This document shows, in pieces, positions 11,779 to 23,200 of a DNA stretch of 64,000 nucleotides. This DNA comes from Rhabditoides inermis (lineage: Eukaryota > Nematoda > Chromadorea > Rhabditida > Rhabditidae): NCBI GenBank assembly GCA_963966185.1, contig CAWZYM010000327.1, forward strand, positions 290,001 through 354,000, written 5' to 3'. Both the position numbers and the translations under genes were made by a program. Positions within the stretch are counted from its first letter, which is position 1. Each line of letters begins with the position of its first letter. The notes under the pieces were generated by a model that did not search any database, had not been told where the DNA came from, and saw nothing but the letters and a program-made list of their open reading frames with translations.

Positions 11779-14700
11779 ATGCCGACCGTTGGCATCAAGA
11801 AGTCGGTGCTCGACAAGCACTTCGGTCACGTCTACACCGAGAAGGAGTTCGACGAGCTTTGCTTCGACTACGGACTCGAACTCGATGAGATTGTGAGTAT
11901 TTACAATGTATATTGTTATGTTTAAAGTGTATCCACACATTGCGCGTTTGATTGATTGCTTCGTAGACCTCCGAGAAGGCGGCTGTCGAGAAGGAGCGCG
12001 GAGCCGCTGCTGCCGCTGACCTGAGTGCCGAGGAGGTGAGTCTTACTTTTTTCAATTATTATATTTATTCAGTTCATAACATATGCGTGTTGGTTAGGTG
12101 TACAAGATCGACATCCCGGCGAATCGCTACGACCTGCTGTCGGTCGAGGGACTCGCCCGCGCCATCAAGGTCTTCCAGAAGAAGTGAGCGCTGTTTCCAG
12201 ATTGATTTGTTGTATTCTAGTGTTCAAATGTAGATCAAGAAATCATACTGGTACAAAAAACGATACTAATACATAATATAATATTTCTAGGATCAAGCAG
12301 CCGCAGTACAAGCTGGTGCGTCCCAGCGGCGAGCTCGAGAAAATCATTGTCAAGAAGGAGGTGGGTGTATGGGCATTGCATATCGAAGTTTCGGTTTCGT
12401 TGATCATCCGCGTCGTATTATCTTATTTAGCCAGTTTAGAATTCGATTTCTATTTGAAACGTACGTTTTGTGTATGATGCAATTTGTCGCAACCATGATC
12501 CTTGCAGACGGCGTCGGTACGTCCGTTCGTGGTGGGAGCCGTCCTCCGCGACGTCACCCTCGACGAGGACTCGTACGCCTCGTTCATTGACCTGCAGGTA
12601 GGCACAACTGTTGAGCAGTGATTATCATGTTGAATAATAATAAAGTACTTATACATTGTGATTCAGGACAAGCTGCACCAGAACATCTGCCGCAAGCGCA
12701 CGCTCGTCGCCATCGGAACCCACGACCTCGACACCATCCAGGGTGAGCCTTATATGTTGATGTTCTGCATGACCGTGTCGAGTGCCGAGTCTATTTTGAG
12801 ATCTCTCGAAACGTATGATATACAATGTCGCTTACAGGTCCGTTTGAGTACCGCGCCGAGCTGCCCGGAGAGATCAAGTTCTGCCCCCTCAACCAAACCA
12901 AGGAATACACTGCCGAGGAGCTCATGACCCTCTACGCCGTGCGTTATTTTGTTTATTGGACATCTATTCATCGATTTTTTGCAGACGGACAGCCACCTGA
13001 AGGCGTACCTGCCGATCATTGCGGACAAGGAGCGGTACCCGGTGATCTACGACGCGAAGGGCGTGGTGTGCTCGATGCCGCCGATCATCAACGGAGAGCA
13101 CTCGAAGATCACGCTGAACACGAAGAACATCCTCATCGAGGCCACCGCCACAGACCTCACCAAGGCAATCGTCACACTCGACACGATCTGCGCCCTCTTC
13201 TCCGAGTACTGCGGACAGAAGTACACGTGAGTGGAGGGGTGGGGCTAGAGGGGCGTGGCCTCACTGATTGTGTTTCAGGATCGAGCCGGTGCAGGTTGTG
13301 TACGAGCAGGATGGAAGGACCGAGGAGTACCCGGTGAGATATTTATATATTGGGTCTTGTATGTTTCAAGCATATTTTGTAGGCAGGCGTTTATTGTGTC
13401 CAGTAATTGATGGTATGCCGAGTTCATGAAAAATGATACATGATTTCACCTATTGTATTGCAGAAGCTGTCGTATCGCGAGCAGGTGGTGGAGTGCGCTC
13501 CGATCAACAACAAGATCGGCTTCGACCTGGACGAGAAGGAGATGAAGGAGCTGCTCGAGGCGATGGGACTCCAGCCAGAGATTGTCAACAAGGGGATCAT
13601 CAAGGTGGCAACGCGTTTTATATGTTTCTTCTAGAATACATCGTTGTTTCTGGATGGGGACGTTGATGTAGTAATCGCAAGTTGAGTTTGTGTTTAGTCG
13701 TTCAAATCAATTGTGAGTTGTAGGTTCTGATTCCGCCGACGCGTCACGACATTCTGCACGAGTGCGACATTGCGGAGGACGTGGGCATCGCGTACGGCTT
13801 CAACAACCTCACCAAGCGTCTTCCCGAGTCGTCGACTATCGCCTGTCCCCAGCCCCTCAACGCGCTGTCCGATTTGCTCAGGCAGGAGGTGGGTTGGGTA
13901 TTGATTTGTGGAAATGACAAATGACTGCAAAACAACAATTGATCGGGAACCTTGAGAGTTGAGTTGTATGATTTGCGTAACTTATTTTGTCGCATATTCA
14001 GCGATCTTTGAGAACATTGTTATAATGAAAACCTACATAAATCCTTGTTGCAGGTAGCGATGGCTGGCTGGACGGAAGCTCTGAACTTTGCCCTGTGCTC
14101 CCGCGACGACGTGGCGTCGAAGATGCGCAAGCCCGAGGTGCTCGCCTCCGCCGTCCACATCTCCAACCCCAAGACACAGGAGTTCCAGGTGAGCGGTCGA
14201 GTTTCGAAGTTTCGATGTTTAGAATCGTGCCTTGTATGTTTCATGTATTCTGTATGTACTGTGTTTCTATTCGACGATAATATCGACTTTCTACGTAGTG
14301 TCAGTAAAATTTAATTGCAATTGTAATGATTGAGGTGGCGCGCACCTCTCTGCTGCCTGGTCTGCTAAAGACTCTGGCGTCGAACAGGGACATGCCGCTG
14401 CCGCTGCGGCTGTTCGAGCTGCAGGACGTGGTGTTGAAGGACGACAACTCGGGTGAGTTATATGTTCGAGATATGCAGATATGAGGTGATTGTGGATACG
14501 GTTATGATAAATGTTTCTCCAGACACTGGCGCTTCGAACGAGCGTCGTCTCGGAGCTGTCTACTACAACAGGGCTGCTGGATTCGAGGTGGGTTCTTCCA
14601 AGTGACGTCATTGATTGATTGTTTGTAGATTGTGCACGGATTCCTGGATCGTGTGATGCGTCTGCTGGATGTGAACCCGTCCAAGGATGGCAAGGGATAC

Positions 14701-14975
14701 TACATCAAGGAGGAGGATGGTGAGTTGGGAGAGCGGGGCGATCAATCGATATGACTACTCTAGACGCCACCTTCTTCCCCGGCCGCTGCGCGTCCATCTA
14801 CGGACCCGGCAACGTGTTCATTGGAAGGATGGGAGCTCTGCATCCGGAGGTGAGTGGATTGGTGACGTGTTGCGTGTTGGTGTTGATATGTGACGTCATC
14901 TTGCAGGTGATCACCTCGTTCGGCCTCACCCTCCCGTGCTGCGCCATCGAGATCAACATTGAGCCGTTCCTGTGA
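11779..14975 (+). CDS. fars-3: Phenylalanyl-tRNA synthetase beta subunit, cytosolic
   Basis: Seventeen exons join in frame: 11779-11892, 11967-12035, 12098-12183, 12291-12360, 12508-12597, 12667-12742, 12838-12938, 12985-13226, 13279-13333, 13464-13604, 13724-13888, 14054-14188, 14335-14452, 14523-14587, 14629-14719, 14764-14849, 14907-14975. The product is 590 residues; human FARSB is 589. Recognisable blocks include [16 protein letters not shown], the B3/B4 region ([32 protein letters not shown]), the B5 domain around [42 protein letters not shown], and a C-terminal class II-like fold ending with the [16 protein letters not shown] block. It pairs with the alpha subunit to charge tRNA-Phe in the cytosol. 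All splice sites are GT-AG; the acceptor before 14335 (ATTGAG) is atypical. The C. elegans name is from memory. Confidence 0.97.
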
Positions 14976-15332
14976 GCGCGTATCGATTGATTTATCGATC
15001 GCCAGCCAGGTGACAGCCTCTATGAGTGATTCATTAGTCCTTATTGCTATTATGAGTGTCTAGAGCATTGGTGTCCTGGTGTCTCCCATACAGTTTCTAT
15101 TCCCCTTCCCCTCATTTCACAGTGATACGTTGTTGCTTGTTGATTGTTTTGCCCCGCTATGGTGTTGATAAATACGTTTATGGATGTGTCCGCGCGCAGT
15201 CGCGGTGTGTGTGACCTTGAATTGATTGCTCATTGATATACTGGTTCGGCGACCAGCGTGCAGCTATCTCCAATATTGTTATTCCGTTTTATTATTAGTT
15301 TATTGATTTAGAAGACCATGATTGAATTTCAG
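14976..15332 (+). other. Short intergenic between PheRS beta and TMCO1
   Basis: This 357-bp gap holds the PheRS 3' UTR, with a GATAAA-type poly(A) candidate near 15167, then an AT-rich stretch running into a TTTCAG acceptor. No exon is visible. The size and the acceptor fit an intercistronic region of a nematode operon. Confidence 0.5.
15327..15332 (+). promoter_or_regulatory. Probable trans-splice acceptor of TMCO1
   Basis: TTTCAG abuts the ATG at 15333, which starts a protein collinear with TMCO1. With no upstream exon needed, this is most simply a spliced-leader acceptor. An in-frame ATG at 15318 would add only MIEFQ. Confidence 0.65.
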
Positions 15333-16685
15333 ATGCTGTCTGACTGTCTTCTGATCATTGGCATTGCGGTGTTCACCGCCCTTCTCGGAGAGGGCCTCAC
15401 CTGGCTGATGGTCTACAGGAGCGACGAGTACAAGAGGCTCAAGGTGGAGGGGTTACTTGTTTTGCAATATTGCAATCGTGAGTTCAGTCTGAGATGGATC
15501 GGAAGGCGAAGCGTCTGGAGAAGAAGAAGGAGGCGGTGGACGAGGGAACGGGCAGCCGGAACGCCAAGAAGAGGATCGAGAGGGACGAGGAGAAGCTCAA
15601 GGTAGGGGGGAGGTGTTGCGACAGGATCATTAGTGGTCTTAGGACTTCAATCTCAATTCATGTGTTACTAGACTAGGACTGAAATGGATTTATTGATGTA
15701 CAGTGATGTATGAGTAGGAGGTGAAACGTATTTGTATTATGACTACGAGACATGTATTGAATTTTTCGTTATTCCGAGACATATAGTTGAGAGAAGAAAC
15801 GTATTTGTATTTTGACTGCAGGACACATATTGCATTTTTCGCTGTTCCGAGACATATAGTTGGGAGAAGAAATGTATATGTGTTGTGACTATGAGACAAG
15901 TATTGAATTTTTCGTTGTCCTGAAACATATAGTTGGGAGAAGAAACGTATTTGTATTGTGATTACGGGATATGTATTGAATTTTTCATTGTTCCGAAACA
16001 TAAAATTGGGAGAGGAAACGTATTTGTATTCGCATACATTTGTTTTCATTTCAGGCGACGAACCGGGACATGTCGATGTTCAAGATGAAATCTATGCTGG
16101 CGATTGGCATGACGTTCACGGCGCTGCTCTCCACCTTCTCTTCCATCTTTGAGGGCCGCGTGGTGGCCAAGCTGCCCTTCCACCCCATCGGATTCATCCA
16201 GGGACTCAGCCACAGGAACCTCGTGCGTTTAGTGGTGTAGGAGTTGGAGAGAGACGGTCACATTGTGCAAAACGTTTGTTGTTGAAAGTGTAGAACGTAT
16301 GAAGCGTATTGTTAGCGTGACTTCTTTTATTGACCTAATTTTTATGCTTGTACGATCTGGTCGGTTGAGGGGAGAATTTCCAAATGAAACGCATGTAATG
16401 GTTGATTGTAGATGGGCGAGGACATGACCGACTGCTCGTTCATCTTCCTCTACATTCTCTGCACCATGACCATTCGACAGAACCTGCAGAAGGTGCTCGG
16501 ATTCGCCCCCAGCAGGGCTATGAACAAGCTCACTGGACAGGTAAGGGTAAGGGAAAGGGAGGAGGGAGGGAGGGATAGATAGAGAGAGAGATAGGGATAG
16601 GGATAGATAGAGAGATAGAGAGAGAGGTTTGTTTCAGAACTCGATGTTCGCTCCGCCCCAGCAGCAGCCGCAGTACTTCCGCTAG
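15333..16685 (+). CDS. TMCO1: TMCO1, ER calcium-load-activated channel
   Basis: Five exons, 15333-15443, 15488-15601, 16055-16222, 16412-16540 and 16638-16685, encode 189 residues (human TMCO1 has 188). The order is a first membrane segment (LLIIGIAVFTALLGEGLTWL), a charged coiled coil (KSEMDRKAKRLEKKKEAVDE to ERDEEKLK), a second membrane segment after NRDMSMFKMKSMLAIG, the signature VVAKLPFHPIGFIQGLSHRN, and a third segment in DCSFIFLYILCTMTIRQNLQ. The family forms an ER channel that opens on calcium overload and is also part of a translocon-associated complex. The start at 15333 is chosen because TTTCAG abuts it. Intron 2 holds a 73-bp minisatellite. Confidence 0.96.
15722..16036. repeat. 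73-bp minisatellite in TMCO1 intron 2
   Basis: About 4.3 tandem copies of a roughly 73-bp unit, marked by GAAACGTATTTGTATT at about 15722, 15796, 15869, 15942 and 16014. Each copy also has CGAGACATATAGTTG-like sequence. It fills most of the intron. The minus-strand open frame over it is an artefact of the repeat. Confidence 0.85.
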
Positions 16686-17225
16686 AGAGGGAAGAGAAAG
16701 GAGGAAGGAGTAGCAGTAGAATACAATTCAAGACTGTAGCATGAGTGTTTGAGTGTGTCTAGTGTAGTGAATCATCGGTCCGCGCGACCAAACCAACCAA
16801 CCATCCCCCCCACGGAATCTTGCAGTAAGTTATTGTCTATTTATATCAGTATGTGATGATTGTGATTGTCGATTGTTGTCTCTTTCCCTATCACCGATTA
16901 TGTTTTAGTACTTTTGCATGTAGTAATTGATATCGATGATGCGGCTCAAGAGTTGTTGTCTGTGTTGCATGCAAAGATTCTCCCTCATTCGATTTATTAT
17001 ACGAATTTTCGATTTAATTTAATAAATTGTTTTTTTGATGAAACGCTGCGTTAATGATTGAGTGTTGATGTCCTTTGTGTGAGAAGTTTGAAACTTCGTG
17101 TCAGTATCTATATGTGGGAGAGGGGGATAGGAATGTGTTGACTTCGTGTTGCAGTTGCAGTGTAGTTGTGTTATGCGTGGATAACTAACCCGAAAGAGAA
17201 GAAGAATAACCAAACGAGAGACACG
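16686..17225 (+). other. Intergenic between TMCO1 and imb-2
   Basis: A 540-bp gap. An AATAAA lies in the AT-rich stretch near 17020 and could end the TMCO1 message. TTGCAGTTGCAG near 17150 could be a trans-splice acceptor for imb-2. No exon is supported. Confidence 0.5.
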
Positions 17226-20200
17226 ATGAGCTGGACACCGAACCAAGAAGAGCTGCATCAGGTGAGAACATGATAATTTATATATTGTGAGTATCAAACA
17301 AATTGGGCACTTCCTAAAAAAATAGTCTATTTCTAAACTGAAACGTTGGTCTAAAAGCGGTTCTTGAATATTTTATACCGGATGATGGATATCCGGCGTA
17401 ACAGCTCAACATGCAAACAAACAAGCGACGACTTGCAGGTGATGCTTTTGCTGCAGCACTCTCAGTCGACAAACACGGAGGTGCAGAGGAATGTGCAACA
17501 GGTGAGCGAGGAGGGGGGAGGGATGAGTTGAGAGAGAACACAGAATGAGTGAGCGAGAGATAGAGAGCGATAGAGAGCGATAGAGAGAGAGAGAGAGAGA
17601 GAGAGAGGAGGGGTTGGTGGAGTGGCAACGAAGGTTATCGGGCATGGATCGGTGGGAGGAGAGATTGAATGGATTTGTGAATGTAAAGACAATTTTCGAT
17701 CATTGAACTTGTGGCGGGTTGCAGGGTGATGTAGCAATGGTGCAACGTACATAGTACAGAATATGACTTCTTGCATTGATATATATTGGGGTTGCCATCA
17801 CGTTTTATTTTTCAGCGATTGGACGAATTGAACGGGCACGAGACGTTCTGCTGCTATCTGGCCTACATTCTCAGCGAACTCACCAATGAACAGGTGAGCG
17901 GGCAGTTCACAATCTTCACATGTTCTGTTCTAATTACTATTCAAAATGGCTTTCTAGCGAACTTGATTTAAAATTGATTTCATGTATTGTTCTGTGTCCG
18001 TATATTGTGGCCGCAACATATAGTACGATGTTCGCAATAAGTTGCGCGAGGTGGGGTAGATCAGAGGAAAACGGATAAACGGAGAGTCAGCTCTCGGCAA
18101 TAGCGCGCTAAACAAGAGAGGCAGACATTTATGGCACCGTATTTCGACCTGCAAGCGAGGTAGATCGAAAACTATCGCTCTGGCGCAGGCTACATTTTGT
18201 GTGGCATGTCATCCCGAGTGCGTATTGGGTATTGCAGGAGGCGTGCCGCTCGCTGGCCGGCCTCATCCTCAAGAACAACATCCGCGCGCGCTGGACGCAC
18301 CAGCCACACGAGATCAAGGAGTACGTCAAGGTACGGGGGAATAGTAGGACCTGGCATTGATTGTATTTATAGGTTATTGCTTTTTTGAGAGGCAATGAAA
18401 CGCATTATGAGTGTTTAAACATTGAGCCATCGGCTGCTATGATTTTCTGACAAAATTGCTGGATTGTTATTGCTTGAACTATTGTAGTATATGCGAATTG
18501 TAGAACATATTTTTTGTAGATTTGAAAAAAAAAATCAATTTTCAGGAGCGCACGCTCCGGTCGATGGCCGATCCATCGCCGCTGATTCGCGCCACTGTAA
18601 GTGTTGATGTGTGATTGTATTGATTTATCGATTATCGATCGATCGATTGATTGCCATATATGTTGTTGCAGGTGGGCATCATTGTGACGACTGTGGTGTT
18701 CGAGGAGGGAATTGCGGGATGGCCGCAGCTGCTCCCGACACTCGCACAGATGCTCGATCAGCCAGATGCAAATATGCAGGAGGTACGGGAGAGAGAGAGA
18801 GATAGATAGAGAGAGACTATGGTTTCAGGGAGCGATGGGCGCTTTGCAGAAGATGTACGAGGACAGTGGAGACCGGTAAGTGAGGGACAGGAGGGGAGAG
18901 GGGGGGGAGAGACAGAGAGAGAGAGAGAGAAAGAGAGAGAGAGGACGCTGTGATTTCAGTATGGAGAAGGAGCAGCACATTGACCCGATGATGAGCCGCA
19001 TCCTCGCCCACTTCAACAGCGAGTCGCCACGCATGCGGTGAGTTTTACTATTAAATACGTTTATTATGACCTTTTCATCGACACGATGAGTTTTGTGCAA
19101 GTGCAATGTGCAAGAGTGAGTAGGTTTGTCCTGTTATTGATATGTTTCTCGACCTCTAGACATATGTGCTTGAGAGGGATATTAGGTAATCTTCTGGACA
19201 TACACATCGATCCTGTATTTGACTTTAGCAAATGCATTTCTGTGAATCTGGTTGAGAATATGATATGGATATGCTTTTAGCTTCTTTATCTTTGCACAAA
19301 ACACAACGGTGCTTATACAATACGCGCATTGTTTTTTCAGTGGTATGGCGATGAACTCTGTGAACTGTATACTGATGGTGCAGACTGAGCCGATCGACGG
19401 AGTCATCGACCAGTTCCTCAACACACTCTTCGCAAGGGCACACGACACGGACGAGGTAGGGGGCGGGGAAGGAGGGAGGGAGGGAGGGAGGGAGAGAGGA
19501 AGGGAGAGAGGGAGGGAGGGAAAGAAAGAGATGCACCATAAGCAAATCGATTATGAGAAGCGGATGCGGACAAAAGAAATTGGCAGTTGGTGACGGTGGT
19601 GACATGTGATTGTATTCCTAGCATTTGTGTCCGTCAGACATGAGGAATGTGTTCTGATGTTGCGCTCAAAATGTTATTGCTGGGCATTACATAATAGAGT
19701 GCGTGTGCATGTTTATCGAATGATCACCATATGGGACAGGGTACGACGAGCGACTGCGGGCAGACGGGGTCGTAGTCGCAGTAGGAACACGGCGCGTAGC
19801 TGCAAACATGTATTGTATTTGGAACCTTCAACCTTGAAATGTATGCTTCGACCATGGTTTACTATTGGTGATGAAATTGCTTTGTAATAAATCTGTTTTC
19901 CTAGGCAGCCATATTATTTTGACATGACCACTCACCTGATACAGCATGGGTACTTTGGGTAGCGCATCTTGTTGCGGTAGCTGCACCGCACGAGACACTT
20001 GTGTCCGCGCGCGTCGACAGAGAGTTCGGACGAGGGAGGCGAGAGGGACAGCGAGTGGGTGGAGGGGAGGAGCAGGAGGAGGAGAGGGAGAAGGTGGAGT
20101 AGGTGCATGCTGAAGCGAGGTTGGAAGTTGTGAGAAGGAGAGCTCCTGATTCGCGCCACTGTAAGTGTGCATGTGTGATTGTATTCTGAATGGAAGTTAG

Positions 20201-23200
20201 AGAGTTTCGAGAAAGAAAGTTTGAGTGCGCAATGTGAACAGTAAATAACGAGTGGACGAAGTTGAGTGCGAGTGAGTCATTGTTTATCGAGATTGTTGAA
20301 AGTTTCAAGGGGTCGATTCGATGATCTGGTCTGTGGTTTATATGCACGCCATGGGCTGCTGGTTGCTGTGGAATGTGAATCGTGGGAGTGAAACAATGCG
20401 GGAATGCGTGGAATGATGATGATGGCTCGTCGATGTTGGTCAACTGCTCCTGGAGACAAATCAGAACGTTTATTCGGAATCGCAAACATGATCATGACAG
20501 CCTATCGCTGCTACCGCCGCAGAGTACTCATTGTCCTGGACACATTTGTGATAATAGCGTTAAAGGAACAGTAACTGTGTTCGACAAAAGGTTGAGTGCG
20601 ATGGTAACAGAAAAAAAACACACACTGAATTTCGGTGTGTTGCAGGAGGTGCAGCGGCAGCTGTGTCGCTCGCTGACGCTGCTGCTCGACTCGCATCTCG
20701 AGAAGATGCTGCCGAACCTGCCTAACGTCGTCGACTACATTATCGTCAAGACGCAGGTGAGGGAGGAAGGGAGGAGAAAGAAGCTTATGCAGAATGGTTG
20801 TTTCCTATTCCTTCACTATTCACCTAAAAAAACACGTGATGTCATTTGGCTTTCTGGGTGGAATAGAAAAGGGGTAATTTATGATTTTCACTTTCAGGAT
20901 GCGAACGAGCAGATCGCTATCGAGGCGTGCGAGTTTTGGCTGGCGCTGGCGGAGAACTCGCAGGTGTGTAAGCAGCTGCTCGCCCCCTTCCTCGGAAAGC
21001 TCATCCCCGTCCTCGTCCGGAGCATGAAGTACTCGGAGACGGACATTATCCTACTCAAGGTTGGTCATTGGGTTCTAAGGTTACTTCTTGGTCTAGGGTT
21101 CCAAGATTGCTTCTTGGTCTTGGGCTCTTTACTGACCTTGGTCACGGCCGAGAGAGAGATGGATTTCATAGACATATATTTTATGATATTGTAGGGCAAC
21201 TGTGACGAGGAGGATTCGATGGTTCCCGACCGGGCGGAGGACATTCGACCGGTGTTCCATCGCAGCAAGCAGAGGGGAGCCGGCGGCGAGGGAGAGGTGC
21301 GTGTGTATGTTTGCTTTGGCATTATGTTGGTGTTGGCGCAGTCTCAAACATCGAAAACACGCAATGCGTTGTCTTTTCGAAACTTTGCGGAAGCGCTTCC
21401 GAAGAGGCTGACCACCTTCACTTTTTCTACTTTTGCTCATATACCGAGTGCAACATTGCTCATTGCAGGAGGACGAGGACGACGACGACGACGCGTCGAC
21501 CGAGTGGAACCTGCGCAAGTGCGCGGCCGCCTCGCTCGACGTGCTCTCGTCCATCTTCACCGACGAGATGCTGCCCATCCTGCTGCCCATACTCAAGGAG
21601 CTCCTCTTCCATCACGAGTGGGAGGTGGGTGTGGGTGCGAGAGTGGATTGGAATGGAATGGAATGGAACTGATATAGGAAGTGATAAGAGAGTATGTGAT
21701 GGGTGAAGGAGTGCGCGACTTGTTGTGGTACATCACTAGAGTTGTGTCGATTAATCGACCGCTCGAACAATTCAGTATGTGATGGTCTTTGTAGGTTCGC
21801 GAGTCGGGTATCCTGGCGCTGGGCGCGGTGGCCGAGGGCTGCATGTCGGGCATTACCCCGCACCTCCCCGAACTCGTCCCCTTCCTCATCGGACTGCTGC
21901 AGGATAGGTGAGCGATGGGGGAGAGAACCGGGGGTGAGTCGACCATTTGCAGAAAGGCGCTGGTGCGCTCGATCACATGCTGGACGCTGTCGCGCTACTG
22001 CCACTTTGTCGTCACCAACCCGGCCGACGCTTATTTCAAGCCGCTCCTCAAGGAGGTGAGAGCAGTTGTGGAATGGATGAGCATGAGAGTACGATGCATG
22101 TTGCAGCTGCTGGCCCGCATCTTGGACGGCAACAAGAAGGTGCAGGAGGCGGCGTGCTCGGCGTTTGCCACCCTCGAGGAGGAGGCGTGCACCGAGCTGG
22201 TGCCCTACCTCGGCGACATTCTCGGCACACTCGTGCAGGCGTTCCGCATCTATCAGGTGGGGGAGTAGAGGAGGGAGGGAGGGGTGAACGGGTGCTTGCC
22301 AGGCCAAGAACCTGTTGATCCTGTACGACGCTGTGGGTACGCTGGCCGACTCGGTGGGCCAGCAGCTGAGTGACCCCACCTACGTCGGTCTGCTCATGCA
22401 GCCGCTGATGGAGAAGTGGGCAGTGCTGGGCGATGAGGACAAGGTGGGACATGGGGGTTAGGAGACGCTAACCGAGATGTGTGCAGGAGCTGTTCCCGCT
22501 GCTGGAGTGTGTCAGTTCGGTGGCGACCGCGCTCGGACCCGCGTTCCTACCGTATTGTGAGCCCGTGTTCAACAGGTGCGTTCATCTTGTCAACACTTTC
22601 AATGCCAGCAAAGCGCAGACACTACTCACTGAACAGCACCACAATACAACGCCAACACGATACGATTTTCTCGATAGTTTATCTCTTAAGCAGAACACGG
22701 ATTCTAAGGAACACACACAGCTCGTGCGAGGCGAGTAAAATCTACTGTCTCGAAATTGTATCATTTTACTGTGAGTTATGGTATCATTTGTTCGTTAATG
22801 TTAGCTTTTCAACCTTACTACTACAATGACTCTGGCTAGTCGGCTAAGGTTACTTCTTGGTCTTGGGCTCCTTGCTGCCCTTGGTCACGGTCGACTTGTC
22901 CTTGCTGCCGGCCGGCGCCGCCTTGTCCTTACTTCCCATCGTAGTCTTGTCCTTGCTTCCCATCGTAGGCTTGTCCTTACTTCCCACCGTAGTCTTGTCC
23001 TTATTTCCCATCGTCGCAGTTTCGCGAGACGCTGAAGTGGATTAATACGAAATTAGTCATATGGGCTCAAATGAATGTTGAGCACACAGTGTATGTACCT
23101 GCTGCTGTGTTGGCGTTGAGGGCGGACTTGTCCTTGCTGCCAGACGCGGCTGCAGTGTTGCACGTCGTGTCCTTGCTGCCGCTCGCTGTAGCAGTAGATC

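Noticed and set aside
22576..22738. Extension of imb-2 exon 18 past 22575 (reads [14 protein letters not shown] and on)
   Set aside because: Exon 19 at 37120 gives a better match to transportin (RCVHL... then PEHEQPDK) in the right phase. The apparent extension reflects duplicated sequence at the intron ends.
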